This document shows, piece after piece, positions 50,038 to 58,281 of a stretch of DNA of 64,000 nucleotides. Made by a program: the position numbers and the translations under genes. The stretch is taken from positions 248,001 to 312,000 of the forward strand of contig NZ_FODS01000002.1 of assembly GCF_900110425.1 (NCBI RefSeq), read 5' to 3'. The notes under the pieces were generated by a model. It saw only the letters and a program-made list of their open reading frames with translations, was not told the origin of the DNA and searched no databases. The DNA is from Salinihabitans flavidus (GTDB lineage Bacteria; Pseudomonadota; Alphaproteobacteria; Rhodobacterales; Rhodobacteraceae). Every line of letters starts with the position of its first letter. Within the stretch, counting starts at the first letter, position 1.

Positions 50038-51255
50038 ATGGAACATGACAGCGATATCGTGATTGCCGGGGGCGGGCTGAACGGGCCGGCGCTCGCGTTG
50101 GGGCTGGCACGAGCCGGGTTCTCGGTGACGGTGGTGGATGCCCGTCCCGCCGCCATCCGCGCCGGCGACAATTTCGACGGGCGCGGCTATGCGCTGGCGC
50201 TGGCCTCGCAACGCCTGCTGCGGCGCATCGGCGTGTGGGACCGCGTGGAGGCCAACGCCCAGCCGATGCTCGAGATCAAGGTCACGGACGGCCGCGCGGG
50301 GGAGGGTCCGTCGCCCTTCCTGCTGCATTTCGATCATGCCGAGATCGAGGAAGGGCCGATGGGCTTCATGCTCGAGGACCGCTTTCTCTACCGCGCCTTT
50401 CAGGAGGCGATGCACGAGGCGCCGCGCATCACCACAATCCATGAGGACAGCGTTGTCGCACAGGCCCCCGGCACGGCGGGGGTGACGGTCACGCTCGCCT
50501 CGGGGCGGCAGCTTGGGGCGGCGCTGCTGGTGGGCTGCGATGGGCGGCAAAGCGGCGTGGCGATGCGCGCGGGTATCCGGCGCACCGGCTGGGGCTACGG
50601 ACAGACGGCGCTGGTCTGCGCCATCGCGCATGAAAAGCCCCATCACGGCATCGCGCATCAGTTCTTCATGCCGCCCGGGCCGCTGGCCATCCTGCCGCTG
50701 CCGGGCAACCGAAGCTCCATCGTCTGGACCGAAAGCGATGCGATGGCCGCCCGGATCGACGCGATGGAGGATGACGATTACCTCGCCGTGTTGCGCCCGC
50801 GCTTCGGCGATTTCCTCGGAGAGATTTCACTGGCCGGCGAGCGGTTCACCTATCCGCTCGGCCTGACGGTCGCGAACCGCTTTGCCGCGCCGCGCATCGC
50901 GCTTGTTGGGGACGCTGCACATGGGATGCACCCGATCGCCGGGCAGGGTCTCAATGCCGGGCTGCGCGACGTGGGTGCGCTGGTTCAGGTGCTGACAGAG
51001 GCGCGCCGCCGCGGAGAGGACATCGGTATGATACAGGTTCTGGAACGGTATCAGGAGTGGCGCCGCTTTGACACACAGGCGCTTGCGATGGCGACGGATA
51101 TGACAAACCGTCTGTTTTCCAACGACAATCCGCTTCTGCGACTGGGCCGCGACATCGGGATGGGGCTGATCAATCTCGCGCCGGGGCTGCGGCGGGGGGT
51201 CATCCGCGAGGCGGCGGGCCTGACCGGGGACCTGCCAGAGCTGATGCGCGCCTAG
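50038..51255 (+). CDS. UbiH/UbiF/COQ6-type FAD hydroxylase
   Basis: Flavin monooxygenase of the ubiquinone ring-hydroxylase family. The N-terminal dinucleotide motif is [20 protein letters not shown], the mid motif [16 protein letters not shown], and the second FAD motif [20 protein letters not shown], followed by [14 protein letters not shown]. Which ring carbon it hydroxylates cannot be told. The start is uncertain: ATG at 50038 gives [13 protein letters not shown], like other members, though the GGAAGG in front is too close; an in-frame GTG at 49978 and ATG at 50002 also exist. About 405 residues from 50038. Convergent with Trm112 by a four-base overlap. Confidence 0.88.
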   Translation: MEHDSDIVIAGGGLNGPALALGLARAGFSVTVVDARPAAIRAGDNFDGRGYALALASQRLLRRIGVWDRVEANAQPMLEIKVTDGRAGEGPSPFLLHFDHAEIEEGPMGFMLEDRFLYRAFQEAMHEAPRITTIHEDSVVAQAPGTAGVTVTLASGRQLGAALLVGCDGRQSGVAMRAGIRRTGWGYGQTALVCAIAHEKPHHGIAHQFFMPPGPLAILPLPGNRSSIVWTESDAMAARIDAMEDDDYLAVLRPRFGDFLGEISLAGERFTYPLGLTVANRFAAPRIALVGDAAHGMHPIAGQGLNAGLRDVGALVQVLTEARRRGEDIGMIQVLERYQEWRRFDTQALAMATDMTNRLFSNDNPLLRLGRDIGMGLINLAPGLRRGVIREAAGLTGDLPELMRA

Positions 51256-51434
51256 TCAAGCTTGCGCGCCTCATCGACGAGCATCACCGGAATCCCCTCG
51301 CGGATCGGAAAGGCGAGCCGCGCCCGACGGGACAAAAGCTCCTGTTTCTCGGCGTCATACTCAAGCGTCGTCTGCGTGACGGGGCAGACCAGCGCCTCCA
51401 GCATGCGGCGGTCGAAAGCGGGGGAAGGGGTCAT
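51252..51434 (-). CDS. Trm112-family small protein
   Basis: A 60-residue protein with the bacterial Trm112/YcaR pattern [20 protein letters not shown] and [19 protein letters not shown]. Only one Cys of the usual zinc-knuckle set is seen, which is common in bacterial members. These proteins may activate methyltransferases, but bacterial roles are poorly known. The start overlaps the LON-domain gene's stop by four bases, so the two are co-translated. The stop overlaps the convergent UbiH-type gene. Confidence 0.88.
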   Translation of the reverse strand: MTPSPAFDRRMLEALVCPVTQTTLEYDAEKQELLSRRARLAFPIREGIPVMLVDEARKLD

Positions 51435-52075
51435 TGCATGATGTCCTCCGAATCGCCGCCCCGCATGGCAAATTCCATCAGGGTGACAAGCGTTTCACGC
51501 CGCGTTTGAAGCGATGGTGCCTCAAGCAAGGCCTGTTTGTCCTCAGGTTTGAATTCCAGCAGCATCGAGAGCGAATTGATCAGCAGTTCGTCGTCCGCCT
51601 CCTTCAGGGAGTCCCAGTCGGTCGACAGGTTCAGCGCCTCGAAAAACCGCGACAGAAGGATCATGAACCGCTCGCGAGAGAACCCCGGATCACGTTCCGA
51701 TGGGCCGAGGTCACGGTCGAATCCGTCCCAGCTTATGCGGGCGCGACGATAGGGCTGAAACCCCTCCACCTCTTGCAGGACGCGAAACCGCGACACCCCC
51801 GCCAGCGTGATCAGGTAGCGACCATCCTCGGTTTCGGAAAACTGCGTGACGCGACCGGCGCAGCCGATGGCGTGAAGCACCGGGGCCTCCTGTCCCGGCA
51901 CGGCATGCGGCTGTACCATCCCGATAAGTCGACCCGACGTCTTGAGCGTATCGTCCAGCATCGCCAGGTATCGCGGCTCGAAGATATGAAGCGGCAAGCG
52001 CGCGCGTGGCAGGAGAAGCGCCCCGGAAAGCGGAAACACGGGCAGCATATCGGGAAGATCGGCAGGTTTTATCAT
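51431..52075 (-). CDS. LON substrate-binding-domain protein
   Basis: A 214-residue protein made of the N-terminal (LAN/PUA-like) domain of Lon without ATPase or protease parts. The signature is [20 protein letters not shown] then [15 protein letters not shown], with the central [20 protein letters not shown]. Function is unknown in bacteria. It lies 27 bases downstream of the CnoX-like gene and overlaps Trm112, a gene order I have seen in related bacteria, suggesting a small protein-quality operon. Confidence 0.88.
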   Translation of the reverse strand: MIKPADLPDMLPVFPLSGALLLPRARLPLHIFEPRYLAMLDDTLKTSGRLIGMVQPHAVPGQEAPVLHAIGCAGRVTQFSETEDGRYLITLAGVSRFRVLQEVEGFQPYRRARISWDGFDRDLGPSERDPGFSRERFMILLSRFFEALNLSTDWDSLKEADDELLINSLSMLLEFKPEDKQALLEAPSLQTRRETLVTLMEFAMRGGDSEDIMQ

Positions 52076-52102
52076 ATCCTCTAGCTTAGCCCGGTTTCAC
52101 CG

Positions 52103-53023
52103 TCAGGCAAATATCATCGAGGTGAGTTTGCGGCGTCCATTCAATACCACCGGATCATTCGGCTTCAGCGCATCGAAGATCTTGAAAAGCTGCGTCTTTG
52201 CAGCCTCATCGTTCCACTCGCGGTCCCGCCGGAAAAGCTCCAGTAACTGCTCGACCGCGCCTTCGGCATCGCCAGAAGCATGCAGCGCCAGCGCCAGATC
52301 GAACCGCGCCTGATGGTCGTCGGGATCAGCTTCGACCTTGTCGCGCAGTTCCGCCACGGGGCCGGCGTTCTCGGCCTGCCGGGCCAGCTCGATCTGCGCA
52401 TGGGCGGCCTCGATCTCGGCCGCATGGCTGATTTCTGCCGGGGCCCCGTTGAGAACGGCCTCTGCCTGTTCCACATCGTTCAGTGCCAGATGCGCCCGCG
52501 CCAGCCCCCCATAGGCGGCGGCATTGTTGGGATCCTCGCCAATGATAGCAGCAAAGGTCTGTGCGGCGTCGCTGGCCGCGCCCTCGGTGAGCATGGTCTC
52601 GGCGGCCTTGATCGCCTCGGCCAGACCGTCGCCGCCCTCGACGGCGGCGCCGCCGGCTTCGATCACGCGCTGCACGAAGGCGTCCACCTCCGACGGGGGC
52701 AGAGCCCCCTGAAACCCGTCGATCGGCTGCCCTTGATAGAAGGCATAGACCGTCGGGATCGACTGCACCCGCAGCTGTCCGGCGATGCCCTGATTCTCAT
52801 CGACGTTGACCTTGGCCATCTTCACCGCGCCGTTTGCCTTGGTCACGGCCGCCTCCAGCGCGGGGCCAAGCGTTTTGCACGGGCCGCACCATGGCGCCCA
52901 GAAATCCACGATCACCGGCACCTGTTGCGATGCCTCGACCACCTCGGCCATGAAGTCGGCCTCGCTCACATCCTTGATCAGATCACCGGCGGGGGTCTGT
53001 GTGCCTTGTCCGAGTTCCAGCAT
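52103..53023 (-). CDS. CnoX/YbbN-like thioredoxin-TPR co-chaperone
   Basis: A 306-residue protein. Residues about 15-115 are a thioredoxin domain with the active WCGPC motif (FWAPWCGPCKTLGPALEAAV) and IPTVYAFYQGQPIDGFQGAL, and residues about 140-300 are TPR-like helices (AAYGGLARAHLALNDVEQAE, ARFDLALALHASGDAEGAVE). CnoX-type proteins protect clients from oxidation and hand them to GroEL; having a CGPC site may give redox activity that E. coli YbbN lacks. The ATG at 53023 is preferred because AAGGG lies nine bases upstream; ATG at 53032 abuts that site. Confidence 0.88.
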   Translation of the reverse strand: MLELGQGTQTPAGDLIKDVSEADFMAEVVEASQQVPVIVDFWAPWCGPCKTLGPALEAAVTKANGAVKMAKVNVDENQGIAGQLRVQSIPTVYAFYQGQPIDGFQGALPPSEVDAFVQRVIEAGGAAVEGGDGLAEAIKAAETMLTEGAASDAAQTFAAIIGEDPNNAAAYGGLARAHLALNDVEQAEAVLNGAPAEISHAAEIEAAHAQIELARQAENAGPVAELRDKVEADPDDHQARFDLALALHASGDAEGAVEQLLELFRRDREWNDEAAKTQLFKIFDALKPNDPVVLNGRRKLTSMIFA

Positions 53024-53076
53024 TATTGTCATCCCTTGTCTGCGTTTGCCCCTATATGAGGGCTACGCGTCCCGAG

Positions 53077-53865
53077 TCAAAGGTCGAAAGTGGCAAAAAC
53101 CGGGGCGTGGTCGCTCGGTTTCTCCCATCCGCGCGCGGCACGCAGGATGCGGCTGTTGTGACCTGCGTTCGCAATGTCCGGAGTGGCCCAGACATGATCG
53201 AGCCTGCGGCCCTTGTCGGCGGCATCCCAATCGCGCGCCCGATAGCTCCACCAGCTATAGAGCTGGCCGTCGGGAATGTCCTTGCGGGTGATGTCCACCC
53301 AGGCCCCGGCCTCCTGCGTCTGGCCAAGCTGCTCAACCTCCTCTGGGGTGTGGCTCACCACCTTGAGAAGCTTCTTGTGACTCCAGACGTCATCCTCGCG
53401 CGGGGCGATGTTGAGATCGCCCACGAGGATCGATCGGGTCATCTGCTCATCGCGGAACCAGTCGCGCATCTCTGTCAGGTAATCGAGCTTCTGGCCGAAT
53501 TTCTCGTTCACCGCACGATCGGGCACGTCGCCTCCAGCGGGCACATAGAAATTGTGGATCACGACCCCGTTGTCCAGCCGCGCCGCCACATGCCGCGCAT
53601 GGCCGAGACCAGCGAAATCCATCTCGCCCATATCCTCGATCGGCGCTTTTGACAAAATGGCCACTCCGTTGTAGCCTTTCTGACCACGCGCCACCATGTG
53701 GTGGTAGCCAAGTGCTTTGAACCGCTCCATCGGGATCTTCTCGACCGGGGACTTGCACTCCTGCAGACACAGGATATCCGGTCCCTCCTCTTCGAGAAGT
53801 TTGCAAACGATCGGCTCGCGTAAACGCACCGAGTTGATGTTCCAGGTGGCGAGGGTAAAGGGCAT
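53077..53865 (-). CDS. xthA: Exodeoxyribonuclease III
   Basis: AP endonuclease/3'-5' exonuclease of base-excision repair. The 262-residue EEP-fold enzyme has TLATWNINSVRLREP, ILCLQECKSP with the metal-binding Glu, HNFYVPAGGDVPDR, ILVGDLNIAPREDDVW (Asp/Asn pair), WWSYRARDWDAADKGRRLDH and the C-terminal PSDHAPVFATF with the catalytic Asp-His. Length and motifs match XthA. The start at 53865 is the first Met before the conserved FTLATWN. It is divergent from ectD. Confidence 0.95.
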   Translation of the reverse strand: MPFTLATWNINSVRLREPIVCKLLEEEGPDILCLQECKSPVEKIPMERFKALGYHHMVARGQKGYNGVAILSKAPIEDMGEMDFAGLGHARHVAARLDNGVVIHNFYVPAGGDVPDRAVNEKFGQKLDYLTEMRDWFRDEQMTRSILVGDLNIAPREDDVWSHKKLLKVVSHTPEEVEQLGQTQEAGAWVDITRKDIPDGQLYSWWSYRARDWDAADKGRRLDHVWATPDIANAGHNSRILRAARGWEKPSDHAPVFATFDL

Positions 53866-54030
53866 GTCAGGCTCTCCGCTTTTTGCGGAACCTATCCCCC
53901 GCCGCGTCGGTTTTCCAGTCGATAGTGCCTGCGCGGACAGCCCGAAAATCGCCCTTCCACCCCCCTTGACCGGGGCTGTCCCGACGTGGGCGGAGGTAAC
54001 CGCAGATACAATGCCAAGGAGGACAAGAGC

Positions 54031-54990
54031 ATGACTGTCACCATGAAAACCGAATCCTTCGAACGTGAACGCGTGGATGCCTATCCGACGCGCCATGCGG
54101 ATCGTGAAACCATCACCGACCGTGCCGACCCTGTGCTGTGGACGGCTTGGAGCGAGGATGCGCCCCTCGCGCGCGAACAGGCGGAGCATTACGAGCAAAA
54201 GGGTTATCTGGTGCTCAGAGATCTCTTCACACCGGACGAAGTGCGCGGCCTGATGGATGTGAGCCGCCGCCTGCGCACAACCGACCCGGCCGAGCGCCCG
54301 GCCGATTTCGTCTCGGAACCCGCCTCTGACGAGGTGCGCACCATCTTCCGACTGGACGAGCATTCCGAAACCTTCGCGCGACTCGCGGCCGATGCGCGCT
54401 TGGCCCGCGTGGCCGAGTTTCTGCTGGGCGACCGGGTGTATCTCCATCAGTCCCGGCTCAACTACAAGCCGGGCTTCAAGGGCAAGGAATTCTACTGGCA
54501 CTCGGATTTCGAAACATGGCACGCTGAGGACGGTGTGCCCCGGATGCGCGCGGTTTCGGCCTCTATCCTGCTCACCGACAACACCTCGGTGAACGGACCG
54601 CTGATGCTTGTGCCCGGCTCGCACCGGAGGTTCATCGGCTGCCGGGGCGCCACGCCCGAAGACAACCACAAGACCTCTCTGAAGGCACAGGTGGTCGGCG
54701 TGCCGCAGCCCGAGACGATCGCGAAGCTGGTAAAGGAACACGGACTCGACACCGCCACCGGTCCGGCCGGCACCGTGGTGTTCTTCGAGTGCAACACGCT
54801 GCACGGCTCGAACGGGAATATCACGCCCTTTCCGCGGTCAAACGCGTTCTTCGTCTATAACGCGCTGACCAATCGCCCCAGCGCGCCCTTCGCGGCGAAA
54901 ACCCCGCGTCCCGAATGGCTCGCCAACCGCGACACTATCACCCCGCTGGAGGCGCGCCGCGGGGCGATCACGGGTGAGGGCGCAGCCTGA
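54031..54990 (+). CDS. ectD: Ectoine hydroxylase
   Basis: Fe(II)/2-oxoglutarate dioxygenase converting ectoine to 5-hydroxyectoine, an osmolyte. The 319-residue protein has the iron ligands His157 and Asp159 in FYWHSDFETWHAEDG and His258 in CNTLHGSNGN. The ectoine-binding signature region around FKGKEFYWHSDFETWH and the 2OG-binding Arg (RSNAFFVYNA) are intact. AGGAGG precedes the ATG. No ectA, ectB, ectC or ask genes are adjacent, so this is a stand-alone ectD, which may act on imported ectoine or on ectoine made elsewhere in the genome. A terminator-like hairpin lies 20 bases downstream. Confidence 0.92.
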   Translation: MTVTMKTESFERERVDAYPTRHADRETITDRADPVLWTAWSEDAPLAREQAEHYEQKGYLVLRDLFTPDEVRGLMDVSRRLRTTDPAERPADFVSEPASDEVRTIFRLDEHSETFARLAADARLARVAEFLLGDRVYLHQSRLNYKPGFKGKEFYWHSDFETWHAEDGVPRMRAVSASILLTDNTSVNGPLMLVPGSHRRFIGCRGATPEDNHKTSLKAQVVGVPQPETIAKLVKEHGLDTATGPAGTVVFFECNTLHGSNGNITPFPRSNAFFVYNALTNRPSAPFAAKTPRPEWLANRDTITPLEARRGAITGEGAA

Positions 54991-55003
54991 CGGCAAGCTC
55001 CAC

Positions 55004-55031
55004 AAAAAAAGGCCCGGGCAAAGCCCGGGCC
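55004..55031 (-). terminator. Strong rho-independent terminator
   Basis: A nine-pair GC stem (55011-55019 with 55023-55031) with a three-base loop is followed on the minus strand by seven T's (55010-55004). It ends either the response-regulator transcript or the candidate small RNA. The same stem could also slow plus-strand transcripts leaving ectD, whose stop is 20 bases before it, though that strand has no T-run after the stem. Confidence 0.85.
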
Positions 55032-55097
55032 AGTCCAACAGGGAGGTGCATATCATTACCCGGATATGCGCGGGATCTCTTTTCGCATCGCTCAGAC
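55004..55097 (-). ncRNA. Candidate small RNA with two stem-loops and a CCUCCC linker
   Basis: On the minus strand a weak -35/-10 pair (TTCAGA, 17 bases, TAGTAT at 55110-55105) would start a ~94-base RNA. It holds a stem GCATATC/GATATGC (55048-55069), a 16-base linker starting ACCTCCCTGTTGG, then a perfect nine-pair terminator stem (GGCCCGGGC, loop TTT, GCCCGGGCC, 55011-55031) and seven T's (55004-55010). It could instead be the 3' end of the response-regulator mRNA. Confidence 0.42.
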
Positions 55098-55173
55098 ATA
55101 ATCGATACTAGCCCAATTTGAAGATGTTCTGAACATTTAGAATTGCTCCAGATCAACCTAAGCATGAATTTGC

Positions 55174-55860
55174 CTACGCAACGAGACGATAGCCGCCCGA
55201 TTCCGTCACCAAAATCCGCGCGTTCGACGGATCTGGTTCGATCTTCTGGCGCAGCCGGTAGATATGCGTCTCAAGCGTGTGGGTCGTCACCCCGGCATTG
55301 TAGCCCCAAACCTCGTGCAACAGCACGTCGCGCGCCACCACGCCTTCGCTCGCGCGGTAAAGGAACTTGAGTATATTGGTTTCCTTCTCGGTCAGGCGGA
55401 TCTTGCGTTCGTCTTCGGTGATCAGCATCTTCATAGCCGGTTTGAACGTATAGGGACCAAGCGTGAAAACCGCATCCTCGGATTGCTCGTGCTGGCGAAG
55501 CTGCGCCCGGATACGGGCGAGAAGCACGGGAAACTTGAACGGCTTGCTCACGTAGTCATTCGCCCCCGCATCAAGGCCAAGGATCGTGTCGGCGTCACCG
55601 TCATGGCCGGTGAGCATCAGGATCGGGCTCTTCACCCCTTGCTTGCGCATCAACCGGCAAAGCTCTCGCCCATCGGTGTCGGGAAGCCCCACATCGAGAA
55701 TGACCAGATCATAAATCCCCTCGCGGGCCCGGCTCATGGCCTCGGCACCGTTGCCGGCCTCAAACACGTCGAAATCCTCGGTCATAACGAGTTGCTCCGA
55801 CAGCGCCTCGCGCAGATCGTCATCGTCATCCACCAGAAGAATTTTCTTGAGCTGTCCCAT
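55174..55860 (-). CDS. OmpR/PhoB-family response regulator
   Basis: A 228-residue two-domain regulator. The receiver domain (about 5-120) has the acidic pocket DDDDD (11-15), the phosphoacceptor Asp in DLVILDVGLPDTDG (about 56), the Thr in MLTGHDGDAD and the Lys in YVSKPFKF. The DNA-binding winged helix follows, with IRLTEKETNILKFLYRASEG and THTLETHIYRLRQKIEPDPS. No histidine kinase is adjacent, so it is an orphan here. The alphaproteobacterial envelope regulator CenR is a possible identity from general resemblance, not proven. Divergent from ribA. Confidence 0.9.
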   Translation of the reverse strand: MGQLKKILLVDDDDDLREALSEQLVMTEDFDVFEAGNGAEAMSRAREGIYDLVILDVGLPDTDGRELCRLMRKQGVKSPILMLTGHDGDADTILGLDAGANDYVSKPFKFPVLLARIRAQLRQHEQSEDAVFTLGPYTFKPAMKMLITEDERKIRLTEKETNILKFLYRASEGVVARDVLLHEVWGYNAGVTTHTLETHIYRLRQKIEPDPSNARILVTESGGYRLVA

Positions 55861-56021
55861 GCGGGTCTCCTCTATCTCCGTTCACAGACATGGCCGCGCA
55901 GCGTGGTGACGGCAAGTTTTGCTGCAATTCTCTCACGCGCTCGTGTAATCCAGCCGGCAAATGTTTCATATTGCGTCAAAGGCGGCTACATCTGTGCCTC
56001 CCGCCGCGCCATGAGGACGAC

Positions 56022-57113
56022 ATGAGTTTTGCGCCCGACATTCTCGAACGGCTCGCCCGGGCCCGCTCCGATCTGCGGATGGGGGTGCCCATCGTGCTCA
56101 CAAGCGAGGCGGGGGCGGCGCTCGTGCTCGCCGCTGAAACACTGGATGCGCAGCGGCTGGCGGACGTGCTGGCACTGGGCGGCGAGTCGGTGCTGGCGAT
56201 CACCGCGCGCCGCGCCGTCACGCTCAAGGCGCGCCCCTATGACGGCGATCTGGCGCGAGTGATCGTGCCCCCCGACGCCTCTCTTGGGTGGGTGATGGGG
56301 GTGGCCGATCCAGCGGACGATCTGCAAAAACCGATGAAGGGGCCGCTGATCGCGGCGCGCGGGGGCGATGCGACGCTGCACCGCGCCGCCATCGGCGTGG
56401 TGAAAACCGCCCGTCTTCTGCCCGCCGCGCTGGTACTGCCTCTCGCCGATGCCGCCCGCTTCGCGCTCGACCACGGGCTGACGGTCATTCCCACCGATCT
56501 CGCCGCACCGCATTTCGCTGCGATGAGCCCACTGCATCCCGTTGTTCATGCCCGCTTGCCGATGGAAGCGTCAGAGGCCGGGCGCGTACACATCTTCCGC
56601 CCCGAGGACGGCAGCGAGGAACATTACGCCATCGAGATCGGCAAGCCGCCGCGCGACAAGCCGGTGCTTGCGCGGCTGCATTCGGCCTGTTTCACCGGAG
56701 ATGTTCTCGGCTCTCTGAAATGCGACTGCGGCCCGCAACTGCGCGGCGCGCTGGCGCAGATGGGCACGGCGGGGGCAGGCGTATTGCTCTATCTCAATCA
56801 GGAAGGGCGTGGCATCGGTCTGGCCAACAAGATGCGCGCCTACAGCTTGCAGGATCAGGGCTTCGATACCGTGGAGGCGAACCACCGGCTTGGGTTCGAG
56901 GACGACGAACGCGATTTCCGCATCGGCGCCGACATCCTCAAGACAATGGGGTTTTCCGCTGTGCGGTTGCTGACCAACAACCCGCGCAAGATCGAAATGA
57001 TGGAGAAGACCGGCATCGCCGTGACAGAGCGTGTGCCGCTCAGGATCGGGGAGACCGCCCACAACCGCGCCTATCTCGCGACCAAGGTAGCAAAATCGGG
57101 ACATCTTCCGTGA
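56022..57113 (+). CDS. ribA: GTP cyclohydrolase II
   Basis: Opens the imidazole ring of GTP, the first step of riboflavin synthesis. The 363-residue protein has a less conserved N-terminal domain (about 1-170) and a full C-terminal cyclohydrolase II domain. The zinc ligands Cys223, Cys234 and Cys236 in HSACFTGDVLGSLKCDCGPQ have canonical spacing, followed by LNQEGRGIGLANKMRAY, the DTVEANHRLGFEDDERDF region and LLTNNPRKIEMMEKTGI. GAGGA precedes the ATG. It supplies the activity that the RibBA protein at 1606-2727 appears to have lost. The stop overlaps the L,D-transpeptidase GTG. Confidence 0.93.
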   Translation: MSFAPDILERLARARSDLRMGVPIVLTSEAGAALVLAAETLDAQRLADVLALGGESVLAITARRAVTLKARPYDGDLARVIVPPDASLGWVMGVADPADDLQKPMKGPLIAARGGDATLHRAAIGVVKTARLLPAALVLPLADAARFALDHGLTVIPTDLAAPHFAAMSPLHPVVHARLPMEASEAGRVHIFRPEDGSEEHYAIEIGKPPRDKPVLARLHSACFTGDVLGSLKCDCGPQLRGALAQMGTAGAGVLLYLNQEGRGIGLANKMRAYSLQDQGFDTVEANHRLGFEDDERDFRIGADILKTMGFSAVRLLTNNPRKIEMMEKTGIAVTERVPLRIGETAHNRAYLATKVAKSGHLP

Positions 57114-57619
57114 TCGCATGTCCCGCCGATATCGTGCTCACCCCCATGGGACTGCGCTTTCGGTCGCGGCGTTTTGCCTGCACCATCGGGCGCGGCGGGG
57201 TGACAACGGCCAAGCGCGAAGGCGACGGCGCCACACCCGCCGGAACGCACCGCATTGTCGGTATGCTCTACCGTCCCGACCGTATACCGCGCCCCGCGCC
57301 CTGGGCCACGCCGATTGTTGTGGACGATCTGTGGTCGGATGCCAGCGGCGAGGCACATTACAACCACATGGTCCGTGCGCCCTACCCGCACAGCCACGAG
57401 GCGCTGCGCCGCGCCGATCCGCTTTATGATCTGGTGCTGATCACCGACTGGAACTGGCCCAATGCCCAGCCCGGCCACGGCTCTGCCATCTTCATCCACC
57501 AGTGGCGCCGCCCCGGGGTTCCCACCGAAGGCTGCATCGCCCTGCGCCGCGATCACCTGCACTGGATCGCCGCACACCTCGCGCCCGGCGCCCGCTTTCT
57601 GGTGCCCGCCCGCGGCTGA
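57110..57619 (+). CDS. L,D-transpeptidase (YkuD) domain protein
   Basis: A 169-residue protein consisting mainly of a YkuD catalytic domain. The active-site pattern is present as FIHQWRRPGVPTEGCIALRR with His130 and the nucleophile Cys142. Such enzymes make 3-3 peptidoglycan cross-links or attach lipoproteins, normally in the periplasm, but no signal peptide is seen with the GTG start at 57110, which overlaps the ribA stop (GTGA). The lack of a signal may mean a cytoplasmic or atypically exported enzyme. Coupling to ribA is a matter of gene order only. Confidence 0.82.
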   Translation: MIACPADIVLTPMGLRFRSRRFACTIGRGGVTTAKREGDGATPAGTHRIVGMLYRPDRIPRPAPWATPIVVDDLWSDASGEAHYNHMVRAPYPHSHEALRRADPLYDLVLITDWNWPNAQPGHGSAIFIHQWRRPGVPTEGCIALRRDHLHWIAAHLAPGARFLVPARG

Positions 57620-57890
57620 CGACTCCTCATACCTCCCCGTCCCATCAACTTTGTCTGAAACACTTCAGGTTTTGGCACACAGCACTTCCTGAAACGCCGT
57701 CGCATCGACATGCCAGAAATGTGGCAAAAGCCCCTGACCGCGCTCGAACATCCCAGATGCCGATTCCCAACCGTCGAAGTCACCCAGAACCAACGCACAA
57801 CCCCGAACACCTGCGCAAGGCGGCGAGCGCTCTGGAGTTCGGCTGGCGTATAGGTCCGATGAACCGTGAAGCGCTGACTTGAAAACACCA
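57620..57890. other. Geneless segment beside tRNA-Pro, lower GC
   Basis: About 270 bases between the L,D-transpeptidase gene and the tRNA terminator. Base composition looks less GC-rich than the neighbours. No frame here has convincing codon use or a recognisable product. Fragments such as a minus-strand frame with RRLAQVFGVVRW could be a decayed remnant, but I cannot support this. Confidence 0.5.
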
Positions 57891-57910
57891 AAGGCGCCCG
57901 TGGGCGCCTT
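57891..57910 (-). terminator. Terminator after tRNA-Pro
   Basis: A perfect stem AAGGCGCCC/GGGCGCCTT (57891-57899 with 57902-57910) lies seven bases beyond the tRNA 3' end on the minus strand, followed by TGGTGTTTTC. It probably ends the tRNA transcript. Confidence 0.7.
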
Positions 57911-57917
57911 GTTTTAT

Positions 57918-57994
57918 TGGTCGGAGTGAGAGGATTCGAACCTCCGGCCCCTGCCTCCCGAAGACAGTGCTCTACCAGGCTGAGCTACACTCCG
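57918..57994 (-). tRNA. tRNA-Pro, anticodon CGG
   Basis: Read on the minus strand, the 77-base gene has a seven-pair acceptor stem (CGGAGTG/CACTCCG), a D arm with AGCTCAGCCTGGTAGAGC, an anticodon stem CTGTC/GGCAG around the loop TTCGGGA (anticodon CGG), a T arm with GGTTCGAATCC, and an encoded CCA end at 57920-57918. All stems pair. It decodes CCG codons, frequent in this GC-rich genome. Confidence 0.97.
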
Positions 57995-58281
57995 ACCGTA
58001 ACCGGGGATTAGCCCAGCTTTCGAACAATGACAAGAGCCGATGAGACCGTCATTCCCCTTTGATCGCAGGCTCTGCCACATCATACCGGCCGCCAACTAC
58101 GCGGTGTGTCGCCCGCTCTCGATAAAGCGACAGGATCGTTCACCATCCAGGGGACCTGAAATCCAGACGTGCAGTCTCGCGTTGCCGTCGTTGCTGCGGG
58201 CCATTCGGTTTCAAACCCGCAGATGATCACCTGTGGAAAACGCCGGAGAATGCGCCCGCCACACAAAAGCCAGCGCGAGGG
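57995..58281. other. Geneless segment between tRNA-Pro and leuB
   Basis: About 287 bases hold the upstream region of the tRNA gene and the 3' side of leuB. I see no protein-coding frame with convincing features and no clear terminator for leuB. Composition is less GC-rich than the flanking genes. Confidence 0.5.
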
